Shown piece by piece: positions 12,371-23,879 of a stretch of 64,000 bases of DNA. The stretch is from Apricaphanius iberus (lineage: Eukaryota; Chordata; Actinopteri; Cyprinodontiformes; Aphaniidae), in contig JAPXFQ010002804.1 of assembly GCA_028564705.1 (NCBI GenBank), positions 1,488,001-1,552,000 on the forward strand. The letters are read 5' to 3'. A program made the position numbers and the translations under genes. Within the stretch, counting starts at the first letter, position 1, and every line of letters begins with the position of its first letter. Below the pieces are notes generated by a model. It worked only from the letters and a program-made list of their open reading frames with translations, did no database searches and was not told where the DNA came from.

Positions 12371-12726
12371 ATACACCAAGATGAAGACTGCCACAAACAT
12401 CTACATCTTCAACCTGGCCCTCGCTGATGCCTTGGCAACCAGCACTCTGCCTTTCCAGAGCGCAAAATACCTCATGAACACCTGGCCCTTTGGGGAGACC
12501 CTGTGCAAGCTCATCATTGCCATTGACTACTACAACATGTTCACAAGCATCTTCACCCTTACCATGATGAGTGTGGATCGCTACATCGCTGTGTGCCACC
12601 CTGTGAAGGCATTGGGCTTTCGGACACCTGTCAAGGCTAAGATGATCAATGTCTTGATATGGGTCTTATCATCTGCAATTGGTGTACCCATTATGGTTAT
12701 GGCTGTGACCAGAGTCACAGAATCTG
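12371..12726 (+). CDS. oprd1: Delta-type opioid receptor, exon 2 (TM2 to extracellular loop 2)
   Basis: This exon encodes the middle of a class A Gi/o-coupled receptor for enkephalin-type peptides at the plasma membrane. The acceptor ends CAACCAG at 12370; the first base completes an Arg codon, then [20 protein letters not shown] (end of TM1/ICL1 into TM2) follows. ECL1 contains [10 protein letters not shown] with the conserved disulfide Cys, TM3 has [21 protein letters not shown] including the DRY motif, and TM4 ends [10 protein letters not shown]. The donor is G|gtaaga at 12726/12727, in phase 1. [10 protein letters not shown] and SAKYLM favour the delta over mu or kappa subtypes. Exon 1 (N-terminus and TM1) is not found in the 12.3 kb upstream. 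Apparent coding beyond 12726 is intron read-through. Teleosts may have two paralogues; which one this is cannot be told. Confidence 0.92.
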
Positions 12727-12873
12727 GTAAGATGATGGTCTCTGTAATGGTTAACATTATTCTTGTCATCAATGTGTTCATTTTTGTTTCATTAGTGATT
12801 TACAGCTAACTGTCTTAATTCCACTAACCCTAATAAAATCTGTGGATAAGCATGATTTATGAACAATCAAAAC

Positions 12874-14464
12874 TAGGGCCCGACCGATATGGATTTTTTG
12901 GGTCTGATACTGATACCGATATAAAATAATAGCAAAGGCTGATAGCCCACATAATGGCCGATAATAAAAAAAAAAAAAAACCTTAAGCTTAAACCCTGCC
13001 TTCTCTGCCCATTTTGATGCTCACGTATTTCCCCTGGTCTATTCTGCACATTCTGTCCATATTTTTAAATATAAATGTCTCCTTGTGGGACAATAAAGGA
13101 TTGTTCTCTTCTATTCTACACACCAAATAACAGTCTCAGTAACTCGCTGGATTCCAAATAATGTAAATAAGATTTATTTAGCAATGATTTACAAAACAAC
13201 ACAGAACACATAACATTTCTTAAATGCGCCAAGTGTTCATGCAGCTTATAATGCAGACAAACTTCTGCAAACATGAAGAACAAGATGGCTCTCTAATCTG
13301 TAGGGAATACCGGCGACACATTTTCACAGAAAGTAACTAACTATGGTCAGTAATGTCGCCAGATTTGATGCTGCTGAGCTTCCTAAGCTTTGCTAGGAGG
13401 TACTCCTGATGAGAACCATGGAGCTTCACACAAATGCATGGGTTTATATAGTAGTCAGCCACACCCTATTGAATCAGCTTCTGTCCGATCATTACATCAT
13501 GCAGTTATGTAGGATAACTAACACTCTGTTCTATGCATCAGAGGATACTCACAAGACCAATCACAGAACAACATGGAATAGGTAAACACAAGATGTGTCA
13601 TGAGGCAATAATGGATGTTTCAATTCAGTAGTCAGCAGTAAACAAAAGATATAATTTGACAAGAAGAAGGTACTTTGGAACAAGGAACATTTTGTATAAT
13701 GTGTCAGAAAGAGAATCACTGGACATGAGATGGTCACAAGCATTACAGTAGTGGTCGCTGCTGAGCTTCTTATGTATGAAAAACCCTGTTAAATTAAAAG
13801 TAAACAGCACACAGCGACCAACTTCTTCTTCAAGTGTTCTCATTTACTGCTGTCATTCATACTTCACGAAACCAACACGGAACCTTTTCATATTTATAAT
13901 AGTCCGCTGAGTCGTTAAAGTCTGCACTCTGTATGCTGCTGCTACGGCATTTTTTTAAGGAAAAGAAACATTTGATACATTATTTAATGTAACGTACCAG
14001 ATAAGAAATGAACTTAAGCAGTTACATTCATGCCATTTATTTGTACAAATCTAAGTTTTAGCAAGGCAATGTGTAGGTTATCAAAACTTTTTACACGGGG
14101 GGGGTGGGGTTGCACATTTTTGTCATTCCTTATTTCACGGTACACCTCACCATTGACAACAATTGGGGCCAATAATCAAGACTTTGCTTTTACTCACCTC
14201 TGCCGCTTTTTTCTTTACAAAAACGTAACATAACAGTCTGAGCTGCTGCATGTATGTTAAGATCCACTCCTGTCTAAGACATGATATGAGCAATCTGACT
14301 CCATCTGCTGGATAAGTAGCTCAATTGCATAATTTGCTGTCCCCCTTAAAAAAATAATAAAATAAAAAATAAAAATTATCGGAATTTTTTTTACAGATAG
14401 CCGATATCCATGAGCCCCATATGGGCAGATTATACTGTCCGGCCGATATATCGGTAGGGCCCTA
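12874..14464. mobile_element. Non-autonomous hAT-like transposon, 1591 bp
   Basis: The terminal inverted repeats are TAGGGCCCGACCGATAT at the left and, read inward from the right, TAGGGCCCTACCGATAT (16 of 17). The flanks ATCAAAAC (12866-12873) and ATCATAAC (14465-14472) form an 8-bp target duplication with one mismatch, diagnostic of hAT. No transposase is visible. A partial copy of repeat D lies inside (13393-13739). The element begins only 147 bp after the exon 2 splice donor of the receptor. Confidence 0.8.
13393..13739 (-). mobile_element. Repeat D, copy 2 (partial)
   Basis: Nearly identical to 9260-9595: it shares ACTCCTGATGAGAACC, GTCCGATCATTACATCAT and the stretch from ACTCACAAGACCAATC to GGACATGAGATGG. 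It contains an extra 26-bp block after GGGTTTATATAG that copy 1 lacks. It sits inside the hAT-like element at 12874-14464. Confidence 0.7.
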
Positions 14465-14494
14465 ATCATAACAAGTTTACTTTTTTCAGTATTT

Positions 14495-15722
14495 AAAGAC
14501 ATCAATGATCAGAGTGTCAAAAATAACTCAGTCTTTATAATGACCTTTTAATTTGATGGTGTCATTTTGATCAGGTGTTTTACACTGCCTCCTCGAATTA
14601 ACTAAGCAAATAAGTACACACATCCTATTGGATAATTACTGCATGGGCGATTATCTTTCAGCTGGCAACAAGTTATTTAACCCCAACTGGTGCAATGAGT
14701 TGCTTCTCACTTCATAAACAACCATGTTGGAATCTCGTGGTTGTGGAGAAGATGTTAGTGTGTTTGAGAATGGTCAAATCACCGGCATGCGTCAATCAGA
14801 GAAAACATCTGAGGAGATTGCAGAAACTACTAAAATTGGGTTAAGAACTGTCCAAAGCATTATTAAAAAGTGGAAGGAAAGTGGGGACCCATCGTGTTCA
14901 AGGAAGAAATGAGGCCACAAAAAAAATCCTGAATGATCATAATCAGCAAAAGCATCAGCAGAACTATCTATGTTTGATAAGGAAAGTAAGAGCATATGCA
15001 CACACACAGTGCAAAGGGAACTCTAGGGATTGGGACTGAACAGCTGTGTAGCCGTAAGAAAACCACTAATCAGTGAGGCAAAGCGGAGAAAAAGGCTTCA
15101 GTTTGCTAGGGAGGATAAAGGTTGGACTCTTGAGCAATGGAAGAAGGTCATGTGGTCTGATGAGTCAAGAGTTACCCTATTCCAGAGTGATGGGAGCATC
15201 AGGGTAAGAAGAGAGGCAGATGAAGTGATGCATCCATAATTCCTATTGCCTACTGTACAGGCCTGTGGAGTCAGTACCATATGTGGTGCTGCAGTTGGTC
15301 AGATCTAGGTTCGGCAACAGTATGTGCTCCAGCTGACTACCTGAATTTACTGAATGACTAAGTTCTTCCATCAATGGGTTTTTTTCTTCCCTGATGGTAC
15401 AGACATATTCTAAGATGACAAAGGCAGGACTCGTCAGGCTCAATTTGAGAAAGAGTGGTTCTAGGAGCATGAGACATCATTTAACCTTAACCCCATTGAG
15501 AATCTTTGGAATGTGCTGGAGAAGGCGGTCATCAATGCAAGAACTTGGTGAAAAATTGATGTAACACTGGATAGAAATAAATCTTGTGACATAGAATAAG
15601 CTTATTGAAACAATGCCACAGAGAATGCATGCTATAATCAAAACTAAAGGCAGTACAAAAAGTATTAAAGTGTGTGACCCTTTTTTTTTTTTGTGGCAAG
15701 ATTTTTTTTTCCTGGCCTGGCA
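14495..15722 (+). pseudogene. Tc1/mariner transposase relic
   Basis: The region at 14724-14910 encodes the N-terminal helix-turn-helix of a Tc1 transposase (QITGMRQSEKTSEEIAETTK, then RTVQSIIKKWKESG). After a frame break, 15030-15239 encodes GLNSCVAVRKPLISEA and LEQWKKVMWSDES, the latter with the first catalytic Asp. Then 15378-15540 reads FFPDGTDIF-stop-DD (second Asp region) and NPIENLWNVLEK (the Glu). Stops, frameshifts and loss of the segment normally between the ETSF and LNPIENLW blocks show it is dead. The outer limits are approximate because terminal repeats were not resolved. Confidence 0.8.
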
Positions 15723-15904
15723 GCATAATATTTTGTTAAGAGCAGAGGCAATGTACAGTAACTACCTTGGTTGTTTTTCTACATCTACAACATTTTCTTC
15801 AACACAAACTCATAAATGATTCAAAACTATTAAAACATCAGTCCGTTATGACTTTGTAATTATGCAAGAGGACCACTGCAGTACTTCATTACAATAAGAC
15901 TCCA

Positions 15905-18192
15905 AGAGCCTGATTTATCAATATTCCAAAGAGAGAAAAATTCCATACACCGCAAAATTTTTACTACAGTAGGTTGTCCTTCATTTGCAGGTGATATACT
16001 AAATTTGTGTGCACCATTCATAACTGGTACAAAGAGCAGTTTTCAATCTAGGACTTTGTGTCTCCTGCTGTGTGCATGCCTTTCTTTCCCATGCTCTGAG
16101 CTACGTCCGGAGAATGAAGGATTAGGCGTAAGGATTGATGATGCATCTTTGGTATTGAATCAAAGGTAAAATATGCTAACACACACTTCCTGCAAAAATC
16201 TGCCGTTTACAGAGCATCTCAGAAATGGAATTAGCTAAAAATATTAGAGAATTAAATGGCATAATTTTTTTTTTTTTACAAAGTATTAAAATCTAATTTT
16301 TGCTTTGGATTAGGGCTGGGATGACGCGTCCACGTAATCGATTACGTCGACATGTAAAAGACGTAAAAAATGCATATCGATGCGTCATGACTTTCAAAAC
16401 AAACATGGCGGGACAAAGTAGTCTCAGCATGAGTGAGTCAGTTGACTTAAATACCTCCATCCGAACTCGCAATTCAAAGGTATGGACTTATTTTAAGATA
16501 AAGGGAGCGATTTTGTCGTCTGTCGGCTTTGCAAAATGGAAACAGCTTATAAAAGCACGACGGATATGCACCAGCACCTCAAACAGCGGCACCCAGGAGC
16601 AGTTCTAGCAAATTATTAAACACCGTACGTTTTCAACTTTTTTACTAACGCTATGTATTTTACCCTATAAATCACCCAAACACCCCCCCGTAGAGGGTAT
16701 TCATACACAGCTGCGTCTGGTGTATGTTACTGCTATCTGTTTTGTTGGTTTTTATTTGTGACCCGTGTTGGCAGAATGTGTCGGAATCCGCACAGACTGA
16801 TTATGAGCAAAAGCTGAAAATATGAGAGAGTGTTATTTGGTCGCGGTAAACATGTTTAACAAAGGTAATGTACTACCTACCCGCTAAACGTAGCCGTCGT
16901 GGACAATAATACAACATTGTTTAAGTGCTTGCAAAAGCAAACCGACAATGAACTCTTGTCATGTTTAATAACGCCTCATCCTGTGGGAATACGATTTTTT
17001 TACTTCATGCTTCTCCAGATTCAAAGTTGCCATCTAAAAACTAGAAAAAAATGTGCAGGATTTTATTGGAATGAACAGCTCCTCTCTCTCTCTCTTGCAA
17101 ATCTAATGTCAGCAACAAGAGAAAGTGCAGAAAAATATTTTTTTGTGTGTGAATGAAGAGCACTTTTTTGCATAAAGTGAATTTTAAATTTAGTTTTTAT
17201 ATATTTTGGGGGTATTTTCTCTCTTATTCATATTATTTCTTTGCTCAACATTTAACTTGTTGTTAAATGCAACCTCTAACATAAGATTGTACTAATACTA
17301 TAACTTTATTTTTTGGAATTTTTTTATAACAATTAAAATATGTTTAAATATGGAAATTTGTTTATTTCATGGAAATACATCAATTAATAAATAATAAATC
17401 AATAATAAATCAAATAATGGGTAAATAATTGATAATCAAATCGAATCAAAATCGAATCTAAAAATTAATCATTAGATTAATTGATGCATCGAGAAAATAA
17501 TCACTAGATTAATCGATTTGGATCCAACTAAATGTATTAAGTACTTTATTGAATGCTTGAAATGTACATGTTAGTTAAATCTGGCTTTTGCATGTAACCT
17601 GATATTAATCAATTTTGTTTTTAAAATGTCATATATGTAATTGTCATTGTGGTGTTGTATAGGAATATTATATTTATAACTACTCCAGTGGAAAGGAATG
17701 ATGATTCAAATAGTCAGCTATAGTGTGTCTTTGAGGAAAAAAAGACGAGGAATCAACATTACTATCCAGTTTATGCCCATCAGAGTGTAAAATACTATTA
17801 GGTTAGAATGTATGTGAATTATATTTTTTAGTTTGGCTGTAATAAAACCTGTGTTGAATGTGGTGGCACAAAGTTAAGACATACCTTTCAGAGGGGTAAA
17901 AATAGGCGCTAAAACAGACGGTGCAGTTTGATGTTTCATAAATCACACTGTGTCTGGAAGCCTACTTATTTGGATGTTCTCCTCCCCATATTTTGTGTCT
18001 TCTGACAGAAAAGCCCACATTGCATATTCATCAAGTGCAAAAGCTCTAAACGTATTGCCTGTGTCTTGCTGCTCGTTTAACAGGAACAATGCTCTCTGCG
18101 CCTGGTTAGTAAATCAGGTACAGCATGTTTTTGTGATCCCATGCTGCTTGCACCGATTTTAACAAGCGAAGACCATTGATAAACCGTGCCCC
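15905..18192 (+). mobile_element. TIR element family B, copy 2, split by a hAT-like insertion
   Basis: The ends are GAGCCTGATTTATCAAT and, read inward from the right, GGGCACGGTTTATCAAT. The left part (15905-16310) and right part (17516-18192) align in order with copy 1 at 5168-6000. Shared words include TGGTGGCACAAAGTTAAGAC and AAATCACACTGTG. Non-coding. Confidence 0.65.
16311..17515 (+). mobile_element. hAT-like element fragment with BED zinc-finger exon
   Basis: At 16465-16610, after one frame change, the plus strand reads SKVWTYFKI, then [17 protein letters not shown] and [11 protein letters not shown]. This is a BED-type finger with the C-x2-C...H-x4-H spacing found at the N-terminus of hAT transposases. 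The catalytic domain is absent. The left end is TAGGGCTGGG; both flanks contain TTTGGAT (16304-16310 and 17517-17523), a possible 7-8-bp target duplication. Both termini carry inverted ATCGATTA-like words. It sits inside repeat family B. Confidence 0.55.
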
Positions 18193-19409
18193 AATACTTG
18201 TAAATGACAGAGGAGAGTTGCCAGGTTTTGTAAATAAAAATTTACAATTAAATAATTACATTTTTACTTTTTAATGTGTCATCTCTAACCACTGGAGGTT
18301 CTTGAGTTGTCTTGAATAGTTGATTTAGAAATTAACTACTTGCAAGGTAAATGGTGTTGGCCGCCCAGAATCATTAATTGAAAGCACAAAGATCCTTCCT
18401 TAATCACAAACTTCTCAAAGGGAAGTACACTGGTGAACATTTGGGGAGCTCCCAGTACAAACTAAAGTAGATAACAATAAGCAACAAGTTTTGGATGCAA
18501 CTTATGCAGCGTTTCATTAATCCCTCAAAAAGAACCTGGATCTAGGATTGACATCCTACCTAATTTTAGCATGTTTCAGGTTCAGAAAAGAATAGGGTTT
18601 ATAAATAAAAAAGCACAGAGTTGTGTACTGATAACAATGTGTTTCTCTGTGGTTCCCTTACAGAAAATTCATATGGGGTGAACATGTTCTTCGAATCGGA
18701 ATCACGGGTTATCACAGTTTATAACCATGAAAATATTCCAAATTCCTTCGAGAAATGTGTGCAAAACACAGATGTTCACATGTTTTTTAAAATGTTTTCA
18801 CATGTGAATGTCACATGAGTCAATCCATTTTCAAATGAGATTACATGTGCCATGTGGGGGTGTTTTTCAGTGTGGGCTTGCGCTCAAGCACGGAAGCAAC
18901 ATGTTCAGTGGGCTACTAGGAATTTTGTAGTACCGTGTGGTTATGTGGAAGATACAATACGGTTGAGAAAAAAAGGAAAACATAATTATTTTTTGTTTTT
19001 AATCACATAACAATACTGTCAGCAGGAAACTCCTATAATAATATGCTCAAAGATAATTTTATTCCTTAACCAGTCTATATCAGAATATAGAGAAGCTTTG
19101 AAACTGTAGATTACTTGACAGAGAATACTTGCTTGTAGCAAAAGGCAACCATAAAAAGGGGTTGAAAAATGAAGGGAATCAGCAGACCGCATATCTCCAT
19201 TTAGCAGTGGGACACAAACAACTTGTGATGCTTGATTAATAAATAATTAATAAACAAGTTATGATTCAAGTTGTAAAAACTTTGCCAAGAATTAATAAGC
19301 TGTAAATGCTCATAAAACCTCATATTCCCTGTAAATCCTTGCAGCTTATAGAACCAATTTATACTCTGCATTGGTGCAGTCTATCAAGCTATTTCTCCTT
19401 CTCTTTCAG

Positions 19410-19939
19410 GTAACATTACATGCATGTTGAAGTTTCCTGATCCTGACTGGTACTGGGACACCGTGACTAAAATCTGTGTTTTCATCTTTGCCTTCGTGGT
19501 TCCTGTGATGGTCATCACCATTTGTTACGGCCTGATGATCCTGCGTCTGAGGAGCGTCCGTCTGCTCTCAGGCTCCAAGGAGAAAGACCGCAACATGCGG
19601 CGCATCACCCGCATGGTCCTGGTGGTGGTGGCAGCTTTCATCGTCTGCTGGACCCCCATCCACATTTTCATCATCGTGAGGACAATGGTGGAGATCAACA
19701 CAAGGAATCCTTTTGTAATAGCGAGCTGGCACTTGTGCATCGCCTTGGGCTACACCAACAGCAGTCTCAATCCTGTCCTCTATGCGTTTTTGGATGAAAA
19801 CTTCAAGCGATGCTTCAGGGATTTCTGCCTGCCCTGTCGGACCCGCATGGAGCAGAACAGCGTGACAAGCGCCCGCAACACCACTAGGGAGCCAGTGTCT
19901 ATCTGTGCTCCCACAGAGGCCGGAAAGAAGCCTGCATGA
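19410..19939 (+). CDS. oprd1: Delta-type opioid receptor, exon 3 (ECL2 to C-terminus)
   Basis: The acceptor CTTTCAG ends at 19409; G|GT completes a Gly codon started in exon 2, so the joined protein reads AVTRVTESG then [11 protein letters not shown]. The Cys is the ECL2 partner of the TM3-top disulfide. [20 protein letters not shown] is TM5, [20 protein letters not shown] is the G-protein-contacting third loop, and [11 protein letters not shown] is TM6 with the CWxP motif. [15 protein letters not shown] is TM7 with NPxxY, followed by a palmitoylation-type Cys tail. TGA is at 19937-19939. [12 protein letters not shown] and [10 protein letters not shown] match delta receptors best. An NIT glycosylation sequon lies just before the ECL2 Cys. 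The exon is intact. Confidence 0.95.
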
Positions 19940-20110
19940 CTAGCAATGGAGAGGGTCCCCCATAGCTCTAACATGAGGAGGATCCATCAAGATCCACAAT
20001 CACAGGATACCCTAATCTCCACTACAGAGTTTTGATGGACTGTTACATGGAACGACATTGTCAAGACACCTTTTTTCGCCAATGAGGGAAAACTACTGGG
20101 GCAAAATAAA
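19940..20110 (+). promoter_or_regulatory. oprd1: Opioid receptor 3' UTR start with candidate poly(A) signal
   Basis: Non-coding sequence follows the stop codon. The first AATAAA downstream is at 20105-20110, a possible polyadenylation signal. Whether it is used cannot be told from sequence, and the real 3' UTR may extend further. Confidence 0.4.
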
Positions 20111-22370
20111 GAAGGAAAAAAGTAGACTGCTTTGACAGATTGGCCAAAGACTGCCAACCCATGACAAGATATGAAACAGAATGTTCTTAGTTTTAGGAGG
20201 GCAAGAAGTAGAGTAAGAGGGCAGAAGATTTGTATAAGAAAACAGCAACAGCTGGTACACTCAGAAAGGATTTAATGACTGCTTTGGCAGATGAAGCATC
20301 GACTTCAGAAAAAAAATCATCTTCAGTATTTTTGACATTAACCAAGTGAGAAATAGATGAAAGACCAAACCAACAGTGACTGGCTAAAGAACCCTCTACT
20401 TTTACGGACGTTTCCCAATGAACCGTGCTATATTAGCATATGGTACATTGGTGTTTTTTTGAGGATTTTAGCCTGAATGAAGACTATAAAAGACAGTATG
20501 TGCTTGGATTCCTGTTGACTCACTTTGGGATACATGGTTTGCTTAGTCAGTCTTCTGTGATATCAAATATTGATAGTGCTCAACCAGCCACTGAAGACCA
20601 CCATTGGGAGCCTCCAAGACAACAATGGCTCAATCCTTGTAGATTAATACTTCTGACAATGTTGCTGATTTTCTTTTCAATAACTCCATAATGATAATTA
20701 GAAAAGGAATCTGTAAACTGAGAATTGGTCGGACACTTCAAGATAGAGCTGTGTTGTTTACCAAAGTGGTGACTCATTCTGGGAAATGCTGCTCCCTCAA
20801 CTGATCATTGCTTGATTTAGACTGGAGACAGCGATAATGGAAGCCAAGAAGAAGGTGATGAATGATGAACTCACGTCAGCAGATACATTTGGTTTACCAG
20901 ACTACTTAGAGAAGAAGTCAGATGAAGTTCAAATGTCAGTTTTCTTGAAAGCATCTATGATTATGCCATACGATCCAAGTTGGAATTATGACCAATGGAT
21001 AGATAGTTGAGTAATAAGAAAAAAAGACATCTCAACCGTTATGTAGCCTTGCAAAAGTATTCACTCTACTTGACCATTTTCACTTTTGCTGCATCACAAC
21101 TACATTGATCAATATATTTCCTTGGATTTTGTATGTGCTAGACCATCACGTACTTGACAATATTTGAATTTTGAATGTATGTGTGTTCAGCTACCCTCAG
21201 TTAATAAATTACAGAACCACCATTAATTGAAAATGTAATGGACGTACTTCTGTTATGTCTTATCCAGCAATGAACATCTATAAAACAGCCTGTACCCAGT
21301 AAGATGGGATGGAGGACATCTGTGTAAAGCAATTTTCAAATCCTGCCATTGATTCTCAATTAGATTTTTTTTCTTTGTTGTTTTGAACTTTGACTGGGCC
21401 ATTCTAACGCAAGAAGATTTTACTTTATGTATACCACAATTGTATCTCTGTCTGTACATTTAAAAGCTCCAACCCAGTCTCTCTGACAGGCTTTCTTCTA
21501 GGATTGTCCTGTAAACATCCCCAGAGCATGATCCTGTCACAACCATATTTCAGAATGGGTGCAGTATTATTTTGGCTTCAAACAGTGTCTTGATTGTTGG
21601 CCAAAAAGTTACATTTTGGCCTCAGCTAAACAGAGGATCATGTGCGGCATATTAGTAAGTTTACATTTATGCCCTATTTTTTTTCAAATTGTGTTTATTT
21701 ATTCATTTAATATTTGATATATATATAAACAATTTTATCCTAAGGAAATTACAGAAGCACCCTGAGGTGCTTCCCTCTAAATATGTAGATTCTACTGCCA
21801 TCCCGTGACTAGATGCAAGAAAAAATGAGAGTGACTTTGTGATTTGTTTTTGTGTGTAAAAACTGCCTAAAAAATTTATCCAAGATGGAGACAATAAATA
21901 ATGCATAGTCAGTAAGCAACATAAGATTTATGCCATATAAAATGTTTTCTCATGTGTTGATGTAAAGTGTGCTGTAGTGTGTATTCTGCTGTGCTTTGAC
22001 CGTTGCTGCCTTTTCTGGGCGTGCGGAATGTCTCTCAGAGCACAAAATCTTTACCAATTCAAGTCTCTGTAGGAAAAAATTAAAACAAATATAGATCCTC
22101 CAGCAGATGTTTCCCAAGGTTGCTACACAACATCGTACCAAGCATGATTCAATTGTTCCTGCTTTTGGCTGCGTTCCCACGGAATTACCCAACTGGATGG
22201 TTTGGATTTATCTCGCCCGGTCCTTAATATTGTTAGTCACTACATCTGTGTGTTTTGTCTGTGATCTCCCTCTTTTCCACCTATGTGTTAGCTTCATATT
22301 CTACATCATGTGTAGAACATAACTTTTACCACTCCTTTCCTGACCTACTTAGCCTTGCCTCTCTGACTTT
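20111..22370. other. Receptor 3' flank with a decayed DNA-transposon-like repeat
   Basis: From about 21045 to 21650 the sequence resembles a dispersed teleost repeat: GCCTTGCAAAAGTATTCAC, then TTTGACTGGGCCATTCTAAC and GGCCAAAAAGTTACATTTTGG. It is non-coding, and I do not assign a superfamily. The rest shows no gene. A short CATC repeat lies near 22376-22393. Confidence 0.4.
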
Positions 22371-22397
22371 CCACTCCATCCATCCATCCATCACAAA

Positions 22398-22640
22398 AAT
22401 ATAAACTAAACACTTTTGTTTTTGCTACCATTTTTTAGGAGATGAACTCAAAATTCTGAAACGTTTTCTACATACACAAAATAACCATTTATCTCAAATA
22501 CTGTTCACAAATCTGTAATAGTTACCACTTCTCCTTTGCTGAGATAATCCATCCCATCTCACAGCTGTGCCATATCAAGGTGCTGATTAGACAGTATGAT
22601 TATTGCATAGGTATGCACAAGACTGGCCACAATAAAGTTT
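22398..22640. mobile_element. Common teleost dispersed repeat, fragment
   Basis: AATATAAACTAAACACTTTT, CTCCTTTGCTGAGATAATCC and CAAGGTGCTGATTAGACAG are words I recognise from a repeat present near many teleost genes. No coding content; superfamily not assigned. Confidence 0.45.
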
Positions 22641-23554
22641 GATCGGGAGAATATTTCATTATGGCGCATTAGTATTAATGTCTGCAGTCGGATGCACTTA
22701 TGCTCGCTTTAGCTCTGTTTGCTCGGTAATTTAGACAATATGGATCTGACAGAATAACATCAGGTTCAGTTTAAAACAAGTCTCCCATCATGTGTTAACT
22801 TAGCTGAAACTCTTCACATGGATTTAAGGGACCAAGCAGAAAAGAGCTTGTCTACTGCTGAGCCATCTGTTGTTCATTCACCTGCCCAAAAAAACTTGCC
22901 GAAGTTCTGTGTGGATCGCATTTTACAGTCAGTGCTGCAAATAAATCCTAAGTGATATGTACGTGCAAAAGTCAAATCAGTAGAGGTAGAGTCACAACCT
23001 GCTATCCATAATCACTTCCCCTTAAAGCATCCTCTCCGGGTACCGCCCCACCCCCCACACACACACTTACACACACAAGCACTGATCCTCCCACCAACAC
23101 TAATTTCTCATCACAACCATGTTCTGCGAATCCCTCCACAAACAAATCATCATCACACAGCCATGTTGTGCCCCCGTTGGTTTCTTTTCAATGACGTTCC
23201 TGTTGATTTATGGATTTATGGAAAAACATCAACCAGTGTTGGATATCCATAATTATTATAAAGGGATAATTAAATATAACGTAAATTAGAAGTGAAAAAA
23301 ACAAAACGATTTTTACACCTTGTTTGAATTTTACACAAATACAAATACTTCTCCCCCCTCAACAAATACAGGCTGCTTTGCACACCTCTACTTGTCACAA
23401 AATCCAAACATTTAGTTCACTATTGGCAGAGTTACGGTGCATTCACACCAAAGACGTTTTACACGTTGTACACTTTTACTAACCACAGATAGATGAACAG
23501 ACGCTCAACAAGTGGGATGAGTGCCTGTAGTTTGTGTCTTGGTGAGCGATGCTT

Positions 23555-23790
23555 GGACCCACACGGGACGGCAGTTGCTCAAACTAGGTGGGCAGGCGGG
23601 TTCCCCGACGCGGCGAGGGGCCGGGTCTGTGAATCTGTCTGTGTGCCTAGGTGGATATGCTGCCTGACTGGGCCTTTCGCCCCCAGACCCCCCGCGCGAC
23701 TGGAATGGCGCGCCCCTCCCAGCTCCAGAGCGTCGGGAGCAGGAGAGAAAGGATGAGGAGGCCAGCGAACGGTGACGGAGCAGTCCTAGT
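23555..23790. other. GC- and CpG-rich patch
   Basis: An abrupt GC-rich segment (for example GACGCGGCGAGGGGCCGGG and CCCCGCGCGACTGG) in otherwise AT-rich DNA. It could be a small CpG island, a promoter or a GC-rich transposon end. No start codon context or protein family supports coding. Confidence 0.45.
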
Positions 23791-23830
23791 CAGGCTACTC
23801 CCACAATTTGCATATTTCCAGCTTGACACA

Positions 23831-23879
23831 CGTCAAAATAGTATATTTTGTATATTTTGACGAACATACTATTTTGACG
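23831..23879. repeat. Perfect 13-bp inverted repeat (hairpin)
   Basis: CGTCAAAATAGTA (23831-23843) is exactly inverted at TACTATTTTGACG (23867-23879), with a 23-bp AT-rich spacer. A third TATTTTGACG lies in the spacer. Confidence 0.85.

Larger units (their letters stand above)
12727..19409 (+). other. oprd1: Opioid receptor intron 2 (6.7 kb, transposon-rich)
   Basis: The intron starts gtaaga and ends ctttcag, and joins exons 2 and 3 within a Gly codon (G|GT), as in vertebrate opioid receptors, where an intron splits extracellular loop 2. It carries a hAT-like element (12874-14464), a Tc1 relic (about 14495-15722) and TIR family B with a nested hAT-like insertion (15905-18192). The remainder (18195-19409) shows no gene or recognised repeat. 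Confidence 0.85.
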
